Assembly: GCA_009760855.2 (NCBI GenBank)
Contig: WPIO01000233.1
Coordinates: forward strand, 170,212 to 234,211
Source of the DNA: Cristatella mucedo
Taxonomy: Eukaryota > Bryozoa > Phylactolaemata > Cristatellidae
Length of the DNA: 64,000 nucleotides
Reading direction: 5' to 3'
Below the pieces are notes generated by a model that was given only the letters and a program-made list of their open reading frames with translations, was not told the DNA's origin and did no database searches. Below are positions 22,809 to 33,960 of the stretch, in pieces (positions within the stretch are counted from its first letter, which is position 1; each line of letters begins with the position of its first letter). A program made the translations under genes and the position numbers.

Positions 22809-24713
22809 GATGAAAACGCAAATAGAAATATGATAAGTGAGCTGCCAGAAGAAGTCACAGGCACTTCGCTGGTTAAGCTTGACTTGAAAAATAACCCAAT
22901 GATTTTCCCGCCTAGTGAAGTGTGTAACCAAGGAATGGAAGCTATTCGGAAGTACTTCCGAGATGGTATTCAAGGAAAAGAATCGCTTTGCACTGACACC
23001 ATAAACATGGTTGGCAACGCTGGTGCTGGAAAGACTAGCATCGCCCAGTCTTTGCGTTTGGGGCGACTCTCAGCTTGTGCAGCAGAAGACAGAACTCGTG
23101 TGATTGACCAGAACCTTTCGAAAATTGGAGATTCGGTCGTGATAGTGAATGACTTTGGAGGTCATGAAATTTATCATAAAGTGGTTCCAATATTTTTGCC
23201 TAATAATGGTCTTTGCATAATAGCATACAGCATGGTTGAAGATATTGAGGAGCAGACGAATCAGGTTAAGAAGTCGCTTATGACTGTGTTTGCCAAGTCC
23301 AACGATATCCGGGTGATCGTAGTTGGAACCCACGCCGATCAATTTAAAGCTGAAATTGTCAAAGCCAGATTGAAAGATATGGAGAGTCATGTATCGGAAG
23401 TTAGAAACTCTGCTGTAGGAGAGCTTAATTCTCACATCAATGCACTAGGAAACGAGGATTGTCACGAAGCCTCCATCAGTCTCCTCAAGCAATCGTTGGC
23501 TACATTATCTTCTGCTGATGTTTCGGTCATATCACTGAGCTGCACGAAGAGTATCACTAAGCTGCAAGAAGAAGGCTTGCCTAAACTCTTTTCATTAATC
23601 GAGGATAAACTTAAGCAAAATGTGCATTATCCCAAATTATGGTGCAGTATAATGAAAGAGATTAAAGAGCATCGGTCAAGCGAGGATCAGCCATATCTGG
23701 AATGGCAACAAGTCAAAGATGTGTATGAAAGGCACTTGGATCAGGAGCCTGATGACTCCACTCTGAAAGTCATACTTCGTTCTCTTGTGGCTACATCACA
23801 GATTATATGGTTAGAGAGCTCCGAGTCTCTTAAACACTTGATATTTCATCAACCTCAGCACATTATCGACGAATTAAAGAAGGTATTACATCACGACAAT
23901 TGTGAAAGAATGCTAAAAGACCTGGGCAAGGACTACTACAGCAAAGCAAAAGAGGAATACGCTCGTGGGTTTCTCGATGAGACTTTCTTCGGTTTGTTGC
24001 TGGGAAACGGCAATCGTGTGCCTGTTGTTGCCAGTTTTATGCAGCATTTTCTAATGGTCAACCTTATTGATAAGGGAAAATACATATTAACCAGTAATCT
24101 TACAGATGAACCAAAGCCTAAGTTAAACGAATGGTTACAAGAATTGTATCAATATCCTTCTGTTCACGTGAGTCTCGTTTTCATTGGAAACTGCATGCCT
24201 CTAGCGTTCTTTCCAACTAACCTGGCATCAGTAATAACATGGGTTTGCTCTAAGGAAGCCACTCCAGAGGCTTGGAAGGATGGAGTATTGTTCGTGCTCG
24301 ATCTAGTGCACGTTGTCATTAAGCGTGACAATGCCACCTTGGTAGTAATTGCATTTTCAAAATCGACACGGGTGAATATCTGGAATGTTTTTCAACCTCT
24401 GCTGAGCTGCATCAGTAACAATATTGCTGAGCATTGGAAAGGCGTTCCTCCTAAGTGCATGATTATCTGCCCGAGACATACTAACCACAAGCAGCTTTTA
24501 CAAAAAGTGCCTGACGGCCGTGAAATACTTTTGAATGAACTGGCCAAAGAGGAGTCATTCCAGGCTAAACCAAACTGTAAAACTACTTGGCACTGTACTG
24601 GATGCGAATATGACATACCTGGATTATGGATGTATCCACGTAAACCAGGTACGGTCAAACTCTTCGATCCGTGTCGGTATAGTGCGGGAGTGTTTTTTTG
24701 CCACTGGTATTGA
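22809..24713 (+). CDS. Roc-COR exon of an LRR-ROCO GTPase gene
   Basis: A 1.9-kb exon, phase 0 after acceptor TTTATTTTTAG; 634 codons to a TGA (residues below count from the Met at 22830). Residues 1-32 finish the LRRs (ISELPEEV, LVKLDLKNNPM). Then comes the ROCO-typical linker EAIRKYF. Roc GTPase: P-loop GNAGAGKT (62-69), G3 DFGGH (108-112), G4 THAD (167-170), possible G5 SCTK (237-240). COR follows, about 250-520, with the COR-B-like stretch FFGLLLGNGNRVPVV (386-400). The tail has a Cys/His cluster (C583, H588, C589, C592, C614, C624, H625) that might bind zinc. Roc-COR modules bind GTP and dimerise through COR, acting inside the cell. No kinase or death domain follows in frame. The end may be a true stop, or the transcript may splice out at CCAGGTACGG (about 24648), so the C-terminus is uncertain. 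The Met at 22830 is not a proposed start. Confidence 0.9.
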   Translation, partial: DENANRNMISELPEEVTGTSLVKLDLKNNPMIFPPSEVCNQGMEAIRKYFRDGIQGKESLCTDTINMVGNAGAGKTSIAQSLRLGRLSACAAEDRTRVIDQNLSKIGDSVVIVNDFGGHEIYHKVVPIFLPNNGLCIIAYSMVEDIEEQTNQVKKSLMTVFAKSNDIRVIVVGTHADQFKAEIVKARLKDMESHVSEVRNSAVGELNSHINALGNEDCHEASISLLKQSLATLSSADVSVISLSCTKSITKLQEEGLPKLFSLIEDKLKQNVHYPKLWCSIMKEIKEHRSSEDQPYLEWQQVKDVYERHLDQEPDDSTLKVILRSLVATSQIIWLESSESLKHLIFHQPQHIIDELKKVLHHDNCERMLKDLGKDYYSKAKEEYARGFLDETFFGLLLGNGNRVPVVASFMQHFLMVNLIDKGKYILTSNLTDEPKPKLNEWLQELYQYPSVHVSLVFIGNCMPLAFFPTNLASVITWVCSKEATPEAWKDGVLFVLDLVHVVIKRDNATLVVIAFSKSTRVNIWNVFQPLLSCISNNIAEHWKGVPPKCMIICPRHTNHKQLLQKVPDGREILLNELAKEESFQAKPNCKTTWHCTGCEYDIPGLWMYPRKPGTVKLFDPCRYSAGVFFCHWY

Positions 24714-24814
24714 GTCTGTCAAAAGAGCTATTTGAACGCCTGGCGTTTCCTTTGCAAGCATGTCTTCTCACCTCCACCTATTTCCGTGAATGATATTTCA
24801 ATTAGTAACCAGCT

Positions 24815-25080
24815 AGATGTTTGAACCTGTGGCTCACCGTGCTCAAGCTTTCCCCACGCTTTTTCTGATGTGGGTCCAACACTGCAGAACTCGCTTATCA
24901 TGTCTTTTAGCTCTATAGACTCTGTTCTTCCTGCAGTCACATTTATTAATTCTTCTCCATTTGTCCTTAGCTGCTATTTTCACCTTCGCCACTATTTTAA
25001 TCTGTTTTCTCACTACTCTGTGATGTCCATGTAAAACGTTTTACTTTCTCCATTTATTTGAATGTCTCTTCTAAAACCAG
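24815..25080 (+). mobile_element. LINE-B 3' fragment
   Basis: A second CR1/L2-like family. A decayed RT C-terminus is readable (FSDVGPTLQNSL, where family members read FS..GPKLWNSLP), followed by a UTR resembling 32100-32175 (CATTTGTCCTTAGCTGC). Just downstream of the ROCO stop, so it may lie in its 3' UTR. Confidence 0.45.
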
Positions 25081-26652
25081 CCGATTCGAAAAATAAAGCA
25101 GATAGTGGGCTGGTTAAGTGGATGGTCCTTCTAGACTGACCAGAGCTGGATGGCTATTTTAGGCTCATCCTCGAGGATCTGTTACCGCTATTTACTTGAT
25201 TAATTTGTGGTTTCTGTAGTACGGTTGAGTCCACAAACACGTGTCTGAAACCGGCAACGATGGGTCCCTCACTGTAGGTGCTGGCTTTAAGATCTGTCTG
25301 GTGATTAGAGGGCTGAAAGAGTAGCACACTGCCTTAGTGAACTCTGCAGCGACTCTTGGGGGTAGCAGGCTCTGTATTTCGTCATTCCAGTTGCTATGGA
25401 GGGCTGCTCTATTCAGGCAGACGCCGTGTAGACCTATGCGCCTGTACATCTCGGGAAGCAGCTTCATCTTAATTGTGGTTGAGCTATCATAATTAGCAAA
25501 AATACATCTCTTAGGGTATTTTGTATAGGTTCGGTGGCTTAATTTTTACTGCTGAATTAATTAAGTGCTGCAAAATGTCTAGAGTATTCTCTTGTAGATT
25601 TTCTTTCCGTTGACAACGCTTCATCTATATGTGTAAACTCATTTAAAGATAGTGCATAACGTTTTGTTAATTGATCACTGCCAGGGCTCTGCTGCTCACT
25701 TACAGTTTATGGAAATGCAATCGTAAAATATTAGCCTTCCGTCAGCCACAAGTGCCGTCCTATTGTTTTTTGCACAGCTAAGATAGCTTTAAAGGAGCTT
25801 AGTTATGGTCGACCTTATTCCAATACATTCAGTTACTGATCTGATTGAAGCAGATTGGACGATGCTCGATACGACGCTGGAGCAATTAAGCGAGAAAAGC
25901 GTTCTTTAGATATGATCATTATTTAGTGCCTAGTGGCTGAAGGTCTGACATAAAAGCAATTTCACGCAGCTCAAAGTACTCTCAAGTTTTCTCAGGCTGT
26001 GGGCAAACAAGCTTGTGGGTATTGATAGAAAAGTAGCTATGTGACTGTCCAACAATCTAGTCTCATGCAGTGAGATACTTTAACCCCTGTCAAAGCTTGA
26101 CTATTCGACGAAATTTCACACGATTGTTGGGATTTTCCTGGTTGATAAATAAATCACAATCAGTTCACTGGATACTTCGTCGTTGGTCGCAGCGTTAGAA
26201 TTCCTGGCTAAGAAGATTGAAGGTCGTTTCGCAATGATCTTTTTGAGAAAAAACAGCAATTTGTACAGGAGCTTATTTGTAACGAGGCATATGGCTATTT
26301 GTTGGCATACTGTCTGAAGCGAGAACCAATACAATTCGTTCTTTGAATGCTAAGAATTAGCATGCATAACGTGCTTCCCTCCTTGGGCAGCGACGACTCA
26401 GCAAGATTTTGTTCACTTAAATAGAAATGAGAGACCAGTGTGACGAAACGTTCCCCAGAGATTCGGTTAAAATAGCAGAGGAAATTCTACCGAAGTCTGC
26501 TTACCTCGACCGGACGCTCCATGCTCAAAGTTAGCACGTAGAGGAGTAACTCTAAAATACGAGCAGATCTTACTCCCCTGTTTTGAAGTTTTCCAGTAAC
26601 ATCTTGGCCAGTCTGTCACTATTCACTTCAGTGTGGTTGACGGGGACTCCAT

Positions 26653-26689
<37 letters not shown>

Positions 26690-26949
26690 GAGTTTTCTTG
26701 GTAGTGGTTGGACTTAATAAATTGGAGCGCAAAAAAGGGCGTGAATTAAGAAAGTCGTGATTTGAATTAAGTTAGTTAAAATAATATAGCATTCGCTGTT
26801 TGTATGAGAGCTAAAGCTAAGCTTCGCCGACGTGAAATTGTTGGAACTGGCTCTACTGGGCTAGTAGCATCCTAAGACTGTGAGACAAGCATTGCATTCA
26901 AACATTTTTAGTCTTATGGTACCCACTTTCCTGTGGAAGGTTTTTTTGC
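25081..26949. other. Nothing recognised, with a (GA)n tract
   Basis: No supported gene. A 91-residue minus frame at 25192-25467 matches no family I know and lacks splice or start context. A pure GA run lies at about 26656-26686. Confidence 0.45.
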
Positions 26950-27110
26950 TGGTGACCCGGGAAGGTACACTGGGTAAGGTGGTTGATTTCACGACCTCTG
27001 TCCCGAGATCGTCGGTTTGATTCCTGCGGTGGGCAATTCTTTATTGCCACTGCATGTGGTGTAGATAGCCGTAAAGGCTCTTCTGTCGCTATACAAAAAG
27101 AGGCTGTTTA
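26950..27110 (+). mobile_element. tRNA-derived SINE, second type
   Basis: B-box GGTTTGATTCC at 27014-27024, an A-box-like GGGTAAGGTGG upstream, and a body (TTGCCACTGCATG, GGCTCTTC, CTATACAA) shared with 43262-43445. Confidence 0.5.
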
Positions 27111-28537
27111 ATCAGCAAGGATTGTATTTATTTATTTACTGTAGCACACTGGCCGAAGCATGGTACTTCTTTGCGGTTGCAAGCTCAATACCGCATATTT
27201 TACTAACCCCTGGAGATATATTCTCTTGCAGTGCGTTCTAAAGTGTCTGTGTAGAGGTTTAGGTCACTGGTGTCGCTATGCCAACGTACTAGATAAATGC
27301 TATTTATTTCCGTTGTTTTGCACAAGGCACTAACGGATTGTCAGTTTTAGGTTTAAACCGTCGATCTATGTTTGAAAGGAGAGTAAATTGAGTACATTGA
27401 AACTGAATAAACTTTTAGGAAAGGCTAGCTGTCTTTAATACAGATTGAAGATTTAACTAACTATTTCTCAGTCTTCACATTTTTGCTTTCGCCGGTGTCG
27501 TATTGTATTTTTTAGATTCGCTAATAATACTACTAGCCTTGTAATTTGGTGGTTTTTCAGCAGGTTTTCTATGAACCTTAGCGTTTATCCTTCGCAGTGT
27601 CAGTCACTCCTTTGTGCTTATTTTTGTTCCTTCTTGGCTTCTCTGCTGCTTTCTATGCTGCTTCGCCATACTGCTTTCGTGAGCTAGACCTTGAGTCACA
27701 ATCCGATTGGTTAATATATAATTTTATGTTTAAGGTAATAGCTCAAAAGAGGACATTAAGCTCGTCAAACAGTACTTCAAACGATTTGGTAAGAAAGTAC
27801 TTTTAATGGATTTAAACAGGTCATTTGAAGCCGTACTCAGTGATTCTCAGGATTTGCTGTAAAGAATGCCAGAATTCGCCAAATGTCAAAGCATTGCTTA
27901 GAGTTTAGAATTGTTTGCTCTTATATTAGAAGGAGCTTCCACTAATTGCTATCATCCCATCTAGAATGCGATAATGGATTTTAAGCTCCGATTGATTGGG
28001 TTAGTGTAAATGAATGGCGTGTCTGTACGATGAAATGTGTAAGCGGTGGCCTCATACTTGCACCATGCCTTCCAAAACATCTGCTGCGACATCCTGTATG
28101 TCTCATTTTGACATTTCAGCCTTGATGCCAATTCAGTGAGATGCTTGTCACATATGATATTCAAGGTCGAGAGCTCCTAAAACTAAGCTTCTGTCACTCA
28201 TTGCTACCTGAACAGTCCCACGTTAGGTGATATTAATAGTGCTCTTTCAGTTACTGTTTGGTTAGGCCGTCGTCCAGTACTCATTCGTTATCGATTAGTC
28301 CCATGCAAATTGAAATTTCGTTAACAGCATAACTTATAGCAATCAGTTTCTAATTTCGTTGAAACAATCTTGCATAGGCTATAAAAAAGTAGAAAATTGA
28401 TTCTCCAAGAAAACTTTCAGGCAGGGCTGTGGCCTAGATAGTTGCATCTGTTCGGCAATTGCTAACAAAAGTGAATTTGGGTTTAATGAGCATTAGTACA
28501 AGCGTTATTGAAATCCTCTCATCTACTACGTTTTACT
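27111..28537. other. Nothing firmly recognised
   Basis: A frame at 27597-27806 begins with a hydrophobic stretch (LCLFLFLLGFSAAF) after an acceptor-like TTCGCAG, and could be a signal-peptide exon. It has no ATG and no homology I recognise. The remainder is blank to me. Confidence 0.35.
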
Positions 28538-28690
28538 GTAGCTCCATAACCCACGGGTTTTTCCAGGGTTGGGTGAGTGATTTTTGTGACCAAAGTCGTG
28601 GGCTCGAACCCGCCGGCAAATTTAAAGCGCCTGTACAGTGATATGCTTCAACGATAACTGAGATACATTTCAGTAGGACTGGAATTTTTA
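28538..28690 (+). mobile_element. tRNA-derived SINE at the head of the 2.6-kb block
   Basis: B-box GGGCTCGAACC at 28600-28610, preceded by CAAAGTCGT and followed by AAAGCGCCTGTACAGTGAT. The same piece is at 55482-55640 and, more diverged, at 16660-16860. Confidence 0.55.
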
Positions 28691-28993
28691 AATACAAGCG
28701 TCGAACAGCTGCCGTTTGAATGCAAGATTGTGGAGGACGGCGTTCCGGGTTTGCCTATCAAATATCATGCTGTTTCGCATTCAGATTCTGCTCATAGTGA
28801 TTTACAATGGCCCGTCTCAGAGAGCGGCCTGGTAATTGTGTCTGCTGTATGGAGCTGGCTTTTCCAAACTAAGAATGGGGCTGCTGCTATTATGAGTCCA
28901 CATCATGAACAACTGCGTCATGTTTTTTCTCGGCAAATGTTATACAATTTGACTCGTGTGTTCTCATAAAATGGCATTCAAAGACCTAAACAA

Positions 28994-29940
28994 GATTAAT
29001 GGCCATTTTTCCCCTACCGGGTTACCACATTTCCCCCTTGGGGTAGGGCATTTTCTCCCTTCTCGCATAGAAATGCCATGATAAAAAATGCCTTGTTTAC
29101 ATATCTTGTAAGACTAATATACAGTATATATTATACACATAGTCCTACATGATAGTCAAATTTGTAGTAACCGTTACTATACAGCTGGCTGTCTTCTGCT
29201 GTGTGCTGTCCCATCTTATCTGATTCGTCTTTTTTGCCTTCTTGGTTTAAGGATAGCCGTCATAACACAACTCAACGGGCGCCTCGAGTAAAGTTGATAA
29301 ATTCCACCATGATATCGTTAAGCTTGTTCGTCTTAGTCGTTCGTAAATCTGACGGAATCATGTTTCTATGCGGTAATGCGGTATTATTTATACCCATTTT
29401 CAAGAACATGGTTCGAACTTTGCGGCCGATTGTTCTTGTGATTGTGCACAGAGTAGCAGCCACATCCATATCGCCCACCGAGAAATCGTGCGAGCATACA
29501 TCAGTTGCTTGACAAATTAATCGCCGTGGATTTTGTGCATCTTCTTAGCTTCCCTTTAATCTTTGAGCATTGCGGACTAGTGACCTATTTATCTAAATAT
29601 ACTAATATGGGTTGTGCAATTGAGCGTTATTATTTGCACCTTTTTATTGCTCTTTTTCGTGATTGATGTGACAGGTCCATCAGTAGTTGATTGCGAAAAA
29701 CATCAAAGTACAGTTTCTTATTAGACTACTTAAATGGAATGTGTAATACCATGCCAACCAGTGAATGTATCATGCGTCAAATTATACTGAGTTTATTTTA
29801 TTTTTCATATATTATTCTTAGTTATAATTTCATCAGCATAGTGTGGAAATGTCCTACCGTTGGGGCAATGTCCGGTTGGGGGAGCGAAATGTCCTAGGGT
29901 TCATCAGGGTGGGAAATGTCTACGGGAAATGTCTTAAATT
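28994..29940. mobile_element. Foldback (Mutator-like) element 2, copy 1
   Basis: Inverted arms made of repeated GGGAAATGTCC-type motifs: left about 29005-29065 (TTTCCCCCTTGGGGTAGGGC), right about 29845-29940. Flanked by CCTAAACAA (28985-28993) and CCTAAGCAA (29941-29949), a 9-bp duplication with one mismatch. Internal sequence lacks a transposase. The orthologous insertion at 55962-56940 has perfect 9-bp flanks. Confidence 0.7.
29272..29511 (-). pseudogene. Gene-fragment-like reading frame inside foldback element 2
   Basis: On the minus strand, QATDVCSHDFSV.DMDV reads in frame in this copy and in copy 2 (56575-56640). Here it continues about 60 residues (RKVRTMFLKMGINNTAL, then KLNDIMVEFINF), helical with spacing that loosely recalls a death domain. 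In copy 2 stops and a 1-bp shift break it. It may be a captured host exon or chance. I cannot assign a function. Confidence 0.25.
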
Positions 29941-30134
29941 CCTAAGCAATAGATCAGCCCCAAGTTTCGAGCAGCAATACATCTAGATAGAGATTCAGCT
30001 CTAGAAGGGTGATGTAAAAGTTATTTATGTAAATACAAAGGTAGTTTAAATGTATATGAATAAACGGACATGGAAAGAGATTGGGTTCTCTGGCGGCACT
30101 AATACGAATGCGTTATCACTAATACCATTACAAA

Positions 30135-30137
<3 letters not shown>

Positions 30138-30218
<81 letters not shown>
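30138..30218. repeat. (TA)n microsatellite
   Basis: About 80 bp of TA inside the 2.6-kb block. The matching site in copy 2 (57137-57167) is much shorter. Confidence 0.95.
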
Positions 30219-30219
<1 letters not shown>

Positions 30220-31739
30220 CAACTTGAATGAATAGGTGTAAATTGTTTTACTGAAAAGTTGTGTCACTTTGCTTGAATGTTCTCATGTTCATATGAAAAT
30301 GGCCTCCTTTGGCCAGGCTTACACGGGACAGTAGGACAGTGTCGCACTGAAAGTATAATGATTCCCCCTGACGAGCCTGCACGAATTTAATTATTCACCT
30401 GTAAATAGATCGCTTGAAATTTCATTTTCCACTTTAGCGGTAACAAATAGGTGATAATTAATCAACGGAAGCATTCTCATTTGCCCGTGCGTTTTGGCTT
30501 TAAAGATTCCAGCGACACTGTTGCAGGGGTGCCGGCAATCGCAATCGACAACGACGTTACCGAGGATTGTGCAGCTTCGCATAGTGGGCGGCCTATTGAC
30601 GAAATAATTTGTAAGCAGTGGCAGTACTCGCTTGGAGTCTGCGTATTTTTGTGTGCCTTATTGCCTCTCGGTGCCAGGGACCTTGTGTACGGTCTAAAGA
30701 AATTACGACATTCGTTCCCCACTTCCGCCAAGCACCCATAAACACAAAGTAATATCACATCATCAAACTCTAAATGATACTTCTTCGGAGCTAAACAAGG
30801 AGACACCATTGTTCGTTGAAGCCTCTAACTGAGGTGCTTGTTCTGAACGAGTGGGAAACAGCCTTATGCATGGCATTGTCTTCGTGAGTTGAGGTCATGA
30901 CTTTTGTGTTCGGGCCAATTTGAGATGTTATTGTCATGCATGACATGATGTCGTACAGACGTTTGCATTACTCGGTCTCTTGGCATTCCCATATTTCATA
31001 TGAAGCTGAAATGACAGACAAGCCTGTGTTACCTGATTCGCAGTGTGTAGCTTGGGGATGCACTTTGTGCTTTGTCAGAATTTGCAGTGCATAACCGTGC
31101 CCATGAACTATTCATAATAGATACTCCCTACTAAACAGCTAATGAACGCTACTCAGGTCAGGCGGTACTGCATCAGTCATAAAACCACGAGAGTGCAATC
31201 TTAAGTCTCGCCTTTGTTTAAGTAACCATCAAACGACTCAGCTAAAAAATGTCGTAACTTTGATTGCACTCAGCACTGCACTGACTTTCCCGGCATCTCC
31301 GTAGGTGATTCTCTCAGGTTCATCTTGTGACGACCGAGGATGCAAGACTATTTGTAAAATAACACAGTTCAACAATTTGTCTACTTTGTTAAAGGAGCTT
31401 AGACTTCTACCAGTTGATTGACGGATGTTTTGCAAAGATCTGCCGCTCTTCCACAAAGCAATGCACCTTGTTTAAGCCTCCTCTTACTGTCGTGGCATCT
31501 ATAGACGATACATGTTCGTACAGTTCTTTCTTAAAAACTCATTGCGAAGTAAGTTTGTTATGCCAGACCAAGATTTTAACACTCACACAATTATAATTGT
31601 AGAGCGAAGACATATACTCTCATTCTGTTGACTGTGGTACATTCTTTCCAGCAGTCTTTAGCTGCTACTTACATGCTTTACGATACTCTTATTTTGGCTC
31701 GATTTTTGTAATTCTTTTTTGACTTGGCTACCAAAGAAA

Positions 31740-32175
31740 GCAACTATGCCACTGAAAATGGCTATGAATACAGCTGCAAGGCTGGTTTCAGTCCCAGAGT
31801 TTTGACCGCGTGTCTCAGTTGCCAAAACAGCTATAATAACTGCAGGTTGGTCAACGAATACACAGCAAAGTTCTTACACTGACCCACAAGGCCGGCTACG
31901 GCTTGGCTCCTGCATAACTAGCTGAACCGCTGCACCAGTTTCAGCAACCGCGTGCCCTCAGATCCTGTATATACAATTAATTACCTGTTCCATTCCTCTA
32001 CTTAAATACCGTTGGCGACAGAAGCTGTAGCTCTACAGGTCCTAAACTGTGGGATTCGTTTTCACAATTCTTTTGTAAAGACAATTCTTCCCTGCTGCCG
32101 ACTATAGCTAATTCTTCTCAGTGGTCCTGAGCTGCTACTTCCATGTTACTCACTACCATAATTGCAATCCTGACT
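31740..32175 (+). mobile_element. LINE-B fragment, RT C-terminus
   Basis: Decayed CR1/L2-like RT end on the plus strand. Frame pieces include DPQGRLRLGSCITS-like (family: THKAGYGLAPAYL) and GDRSCSSTGPKLWDSF (family: GDRSFS..GPKLWNSLP). Frameshifts and stops throughout. The UTR matches the LINE-B end at 24815-25080. Confidence 0.6.
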
Positions 32176-32531
32176 ATGCTATGCTTACACTTTTCCTTTG
32201 TTGGGTGAGATGAAGCCTGTTCGCTACCAAATCGTTCATAAAGCCACTTATGCTGTCAGTGGGCTATGCAAAACGCTCCTATGTAACACCCACTTAGTCT
32301 TTGTGGCTTTTTGGACTTACAGACGGAAATATACACATACACATAAGCATGCTTCGCGCGCACGCACACACATATACAAACCCTGACTTAGCTATACTTC
32401 TCATTTTCGCTTTGTTGCAACAGAGGCTAAGTGCTGGAAATCAAATCTTTACCAGAAGCTGCCAAGGCCTTGAGTGAGCAGTGCAGCATGCTCCTCGTAG
32501 TACCACTTGACTTGGGCAGGCCGTCTAAGAC

Positions 32532-32936
32532 TTGATAACAAGAACGGTTGACCTTTGTGGTATCGATTGGGTTGAGACTGAAATAAATCAAAAATCGTCG
32601 TCGCCGTCATACTTTTTCAGTGTTTTGCAAAGCATTGCAGACTACTTGAGTGGAAAAATCGTGTATGTGTTTTTTGAGATTAACTGTTTACAGAACAGTG
32701 ATAGCCCGTCATTTAAGGAATTACATAATGTAGCACGTGGCAAAGGTGATCTCGAAAAGAAATCCCCACAACCTCCAAAGTGCCTGCATGTGTCAACAGC
32801 TGCCCGATATAATCCAAATATGGACTCCAAATGTGGCGTGAATTTGAAAGTAACTAGTTGCTTAATTAGAAAAAAGATGCTCGTCTCGTTACAGATAATC
32901 AAAGATCAAGCAAAGCCAGTGCAACTGAAAAGGTGA
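32532..32936 (+). CDS. Unrecognised open frame with exon-like 3' end
   Basis: A 134-codon open frame ending at a donor-like AAAAG/GTGAGTC (about 32931). No domain recognised. The last third (about 32780-33010) has a diverged copy at 42405-42665, where the frame is not kept but the GTGAGT donor is. That could mean an old exon with one dead copy, or simply a duplicated noncoding stretch. Low confidence as a gene. Confidence 0.2.
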   Translation: MITRTVDLCGIDWVETEINQKSSSPSYFFSVLQSIADYLSGKIVYVFFEINCLQNSDSPSFKELHNVARGKGDLEKKSPQPPKCLHVSTAARYNPNMDSKCGVNLKVTSCLIRKKMLVSLQIIKDQAKPVQLKR

Positions 32937-33489
32937 GTCAGCTCCACCTGAATGGTGCCTGCTCGTTGACAAGATTATGCTTAAGCCACTTTTTGAACGC
33001 GAGCAAATGTGGTTACGCTTGAATCAAACGTACATATTCTCTAATTACATGTCAGTGGTATACTATACTACTTGACTCTAAGCTGTCGACCATGGGCATG
33101 TTAGCATTGGTCACTTGAGGTCAGTTGTCCTGAAATTAGCTTCAAATTTGTGCTGCACTAGACATTGTACCGAACACACCTAAGGCTTAACAATTTAAGA
33201 GGTTTCCAAGCACTGTGACAGATAGTGCGTTTGAATGTTTGTGAATAGTGCAGATGCAAGACTAATATTATTTATCACCTTGTTATATCGTGTTACGGAG
33301 CAAGAGCTGTTCTCAGATGTCTAGGCTTTATTATGTTGTGTATTTGTCAAGGTTTTAATTTTCATTTATTTCAAAAAGCTTATTTAAAATATGCCTGCCG
33401 AGGGTGAGTGTGGTGTAGGCTATAACCGATCTATCCAATTATGCTTCCTTGCAATAACATTTAAATAACAATAACTATGCTTATAATGT

Positions 33490-33960
33490 ATTTGCATAGT
33501 GCCCTCAGAGAACTTTAAGTCGCTCTAGCCACACTACATATGACACATTGGAAGCATGATCGAATAGCTGGCTGCAACATTCTCGATGTCAACAAGCATA
33601 ACAAGGTTAAAGATCACTTGCACTGGGTGAGCAACCAAATATGGTTAGTGGCAGCACTACTGCTATCAGCACTGTTGAGGGTAAAAAAAGAATCTCGAGG
33701 ACCCGTTTAATGTTGTCATACATAGTTACATTTTAACTTATTTTTAAATGTGATTCCGAAAGACTGGTGGTGCTATTCTTAGGCTGGTCAGGGAGTACAT
33801 CCGATAGTTATATTGGAGCTAGAAAAAAATGTGAGGACCCAAAAGTGAGTAGCTAACCTTGAAGTAAGTGGGCAACTTGAATGGGAGTCATTGCAGGGTG
33901 TTAAGAAGCAGTGTGATATGGCAACTTAAGCAACACATAGGGTATGGTAAGGCATCCATA
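33490..33960 (-). mobile_element. LINE-A 3' fragment
   Basis: Diverged LINE-A, minus strand. The hairpin region is at about 33500-33530 (GTGCCCTCAGAGAACTTTAAG), the UTR words GTTAGTGGCAGCA and AAAAGTGAG are retained, and the RT end is unreadable. No clear (AAT)n tail remains. Confidence 0.7.

Larger units (their letters stand above)
28538..31185. repeat. 2.6-kb interspersed block, copy 1
   Basis: Collinear with 55482-58139: SINE-like head, unique words (TTACCTATCAAATATCA-like), foldback element 2, a LINE-tail-like stretch, a TA array, and a long 3' part (GTCGTACAGACGTTTGCATT in both). Open frames in one copy (28730-28969, 30451-30741) are broken in the other, so the block is not conserved as protein. 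It is either a composite transposon or a dispersed segmental duplication. Confidence 0.75.

Noticed and set aside
23070-23435. 121-residue minus-strand frame
   Set aside because: Antisense shadow of the Roc-COR exon, whose plus-strand motifs are clear.
25192-25467. 91-residue minus-strand frame
   Set aside because: No family resemblance and no acceptor or donor at sensible places. Could be coding, but not supportable.
30451-30741. 96-residue frame on the plus strand and 110-residue frame on the minus
   Set aside because: Both are broken in the matching part of the second block (57413-57660), so not under coding constraint.
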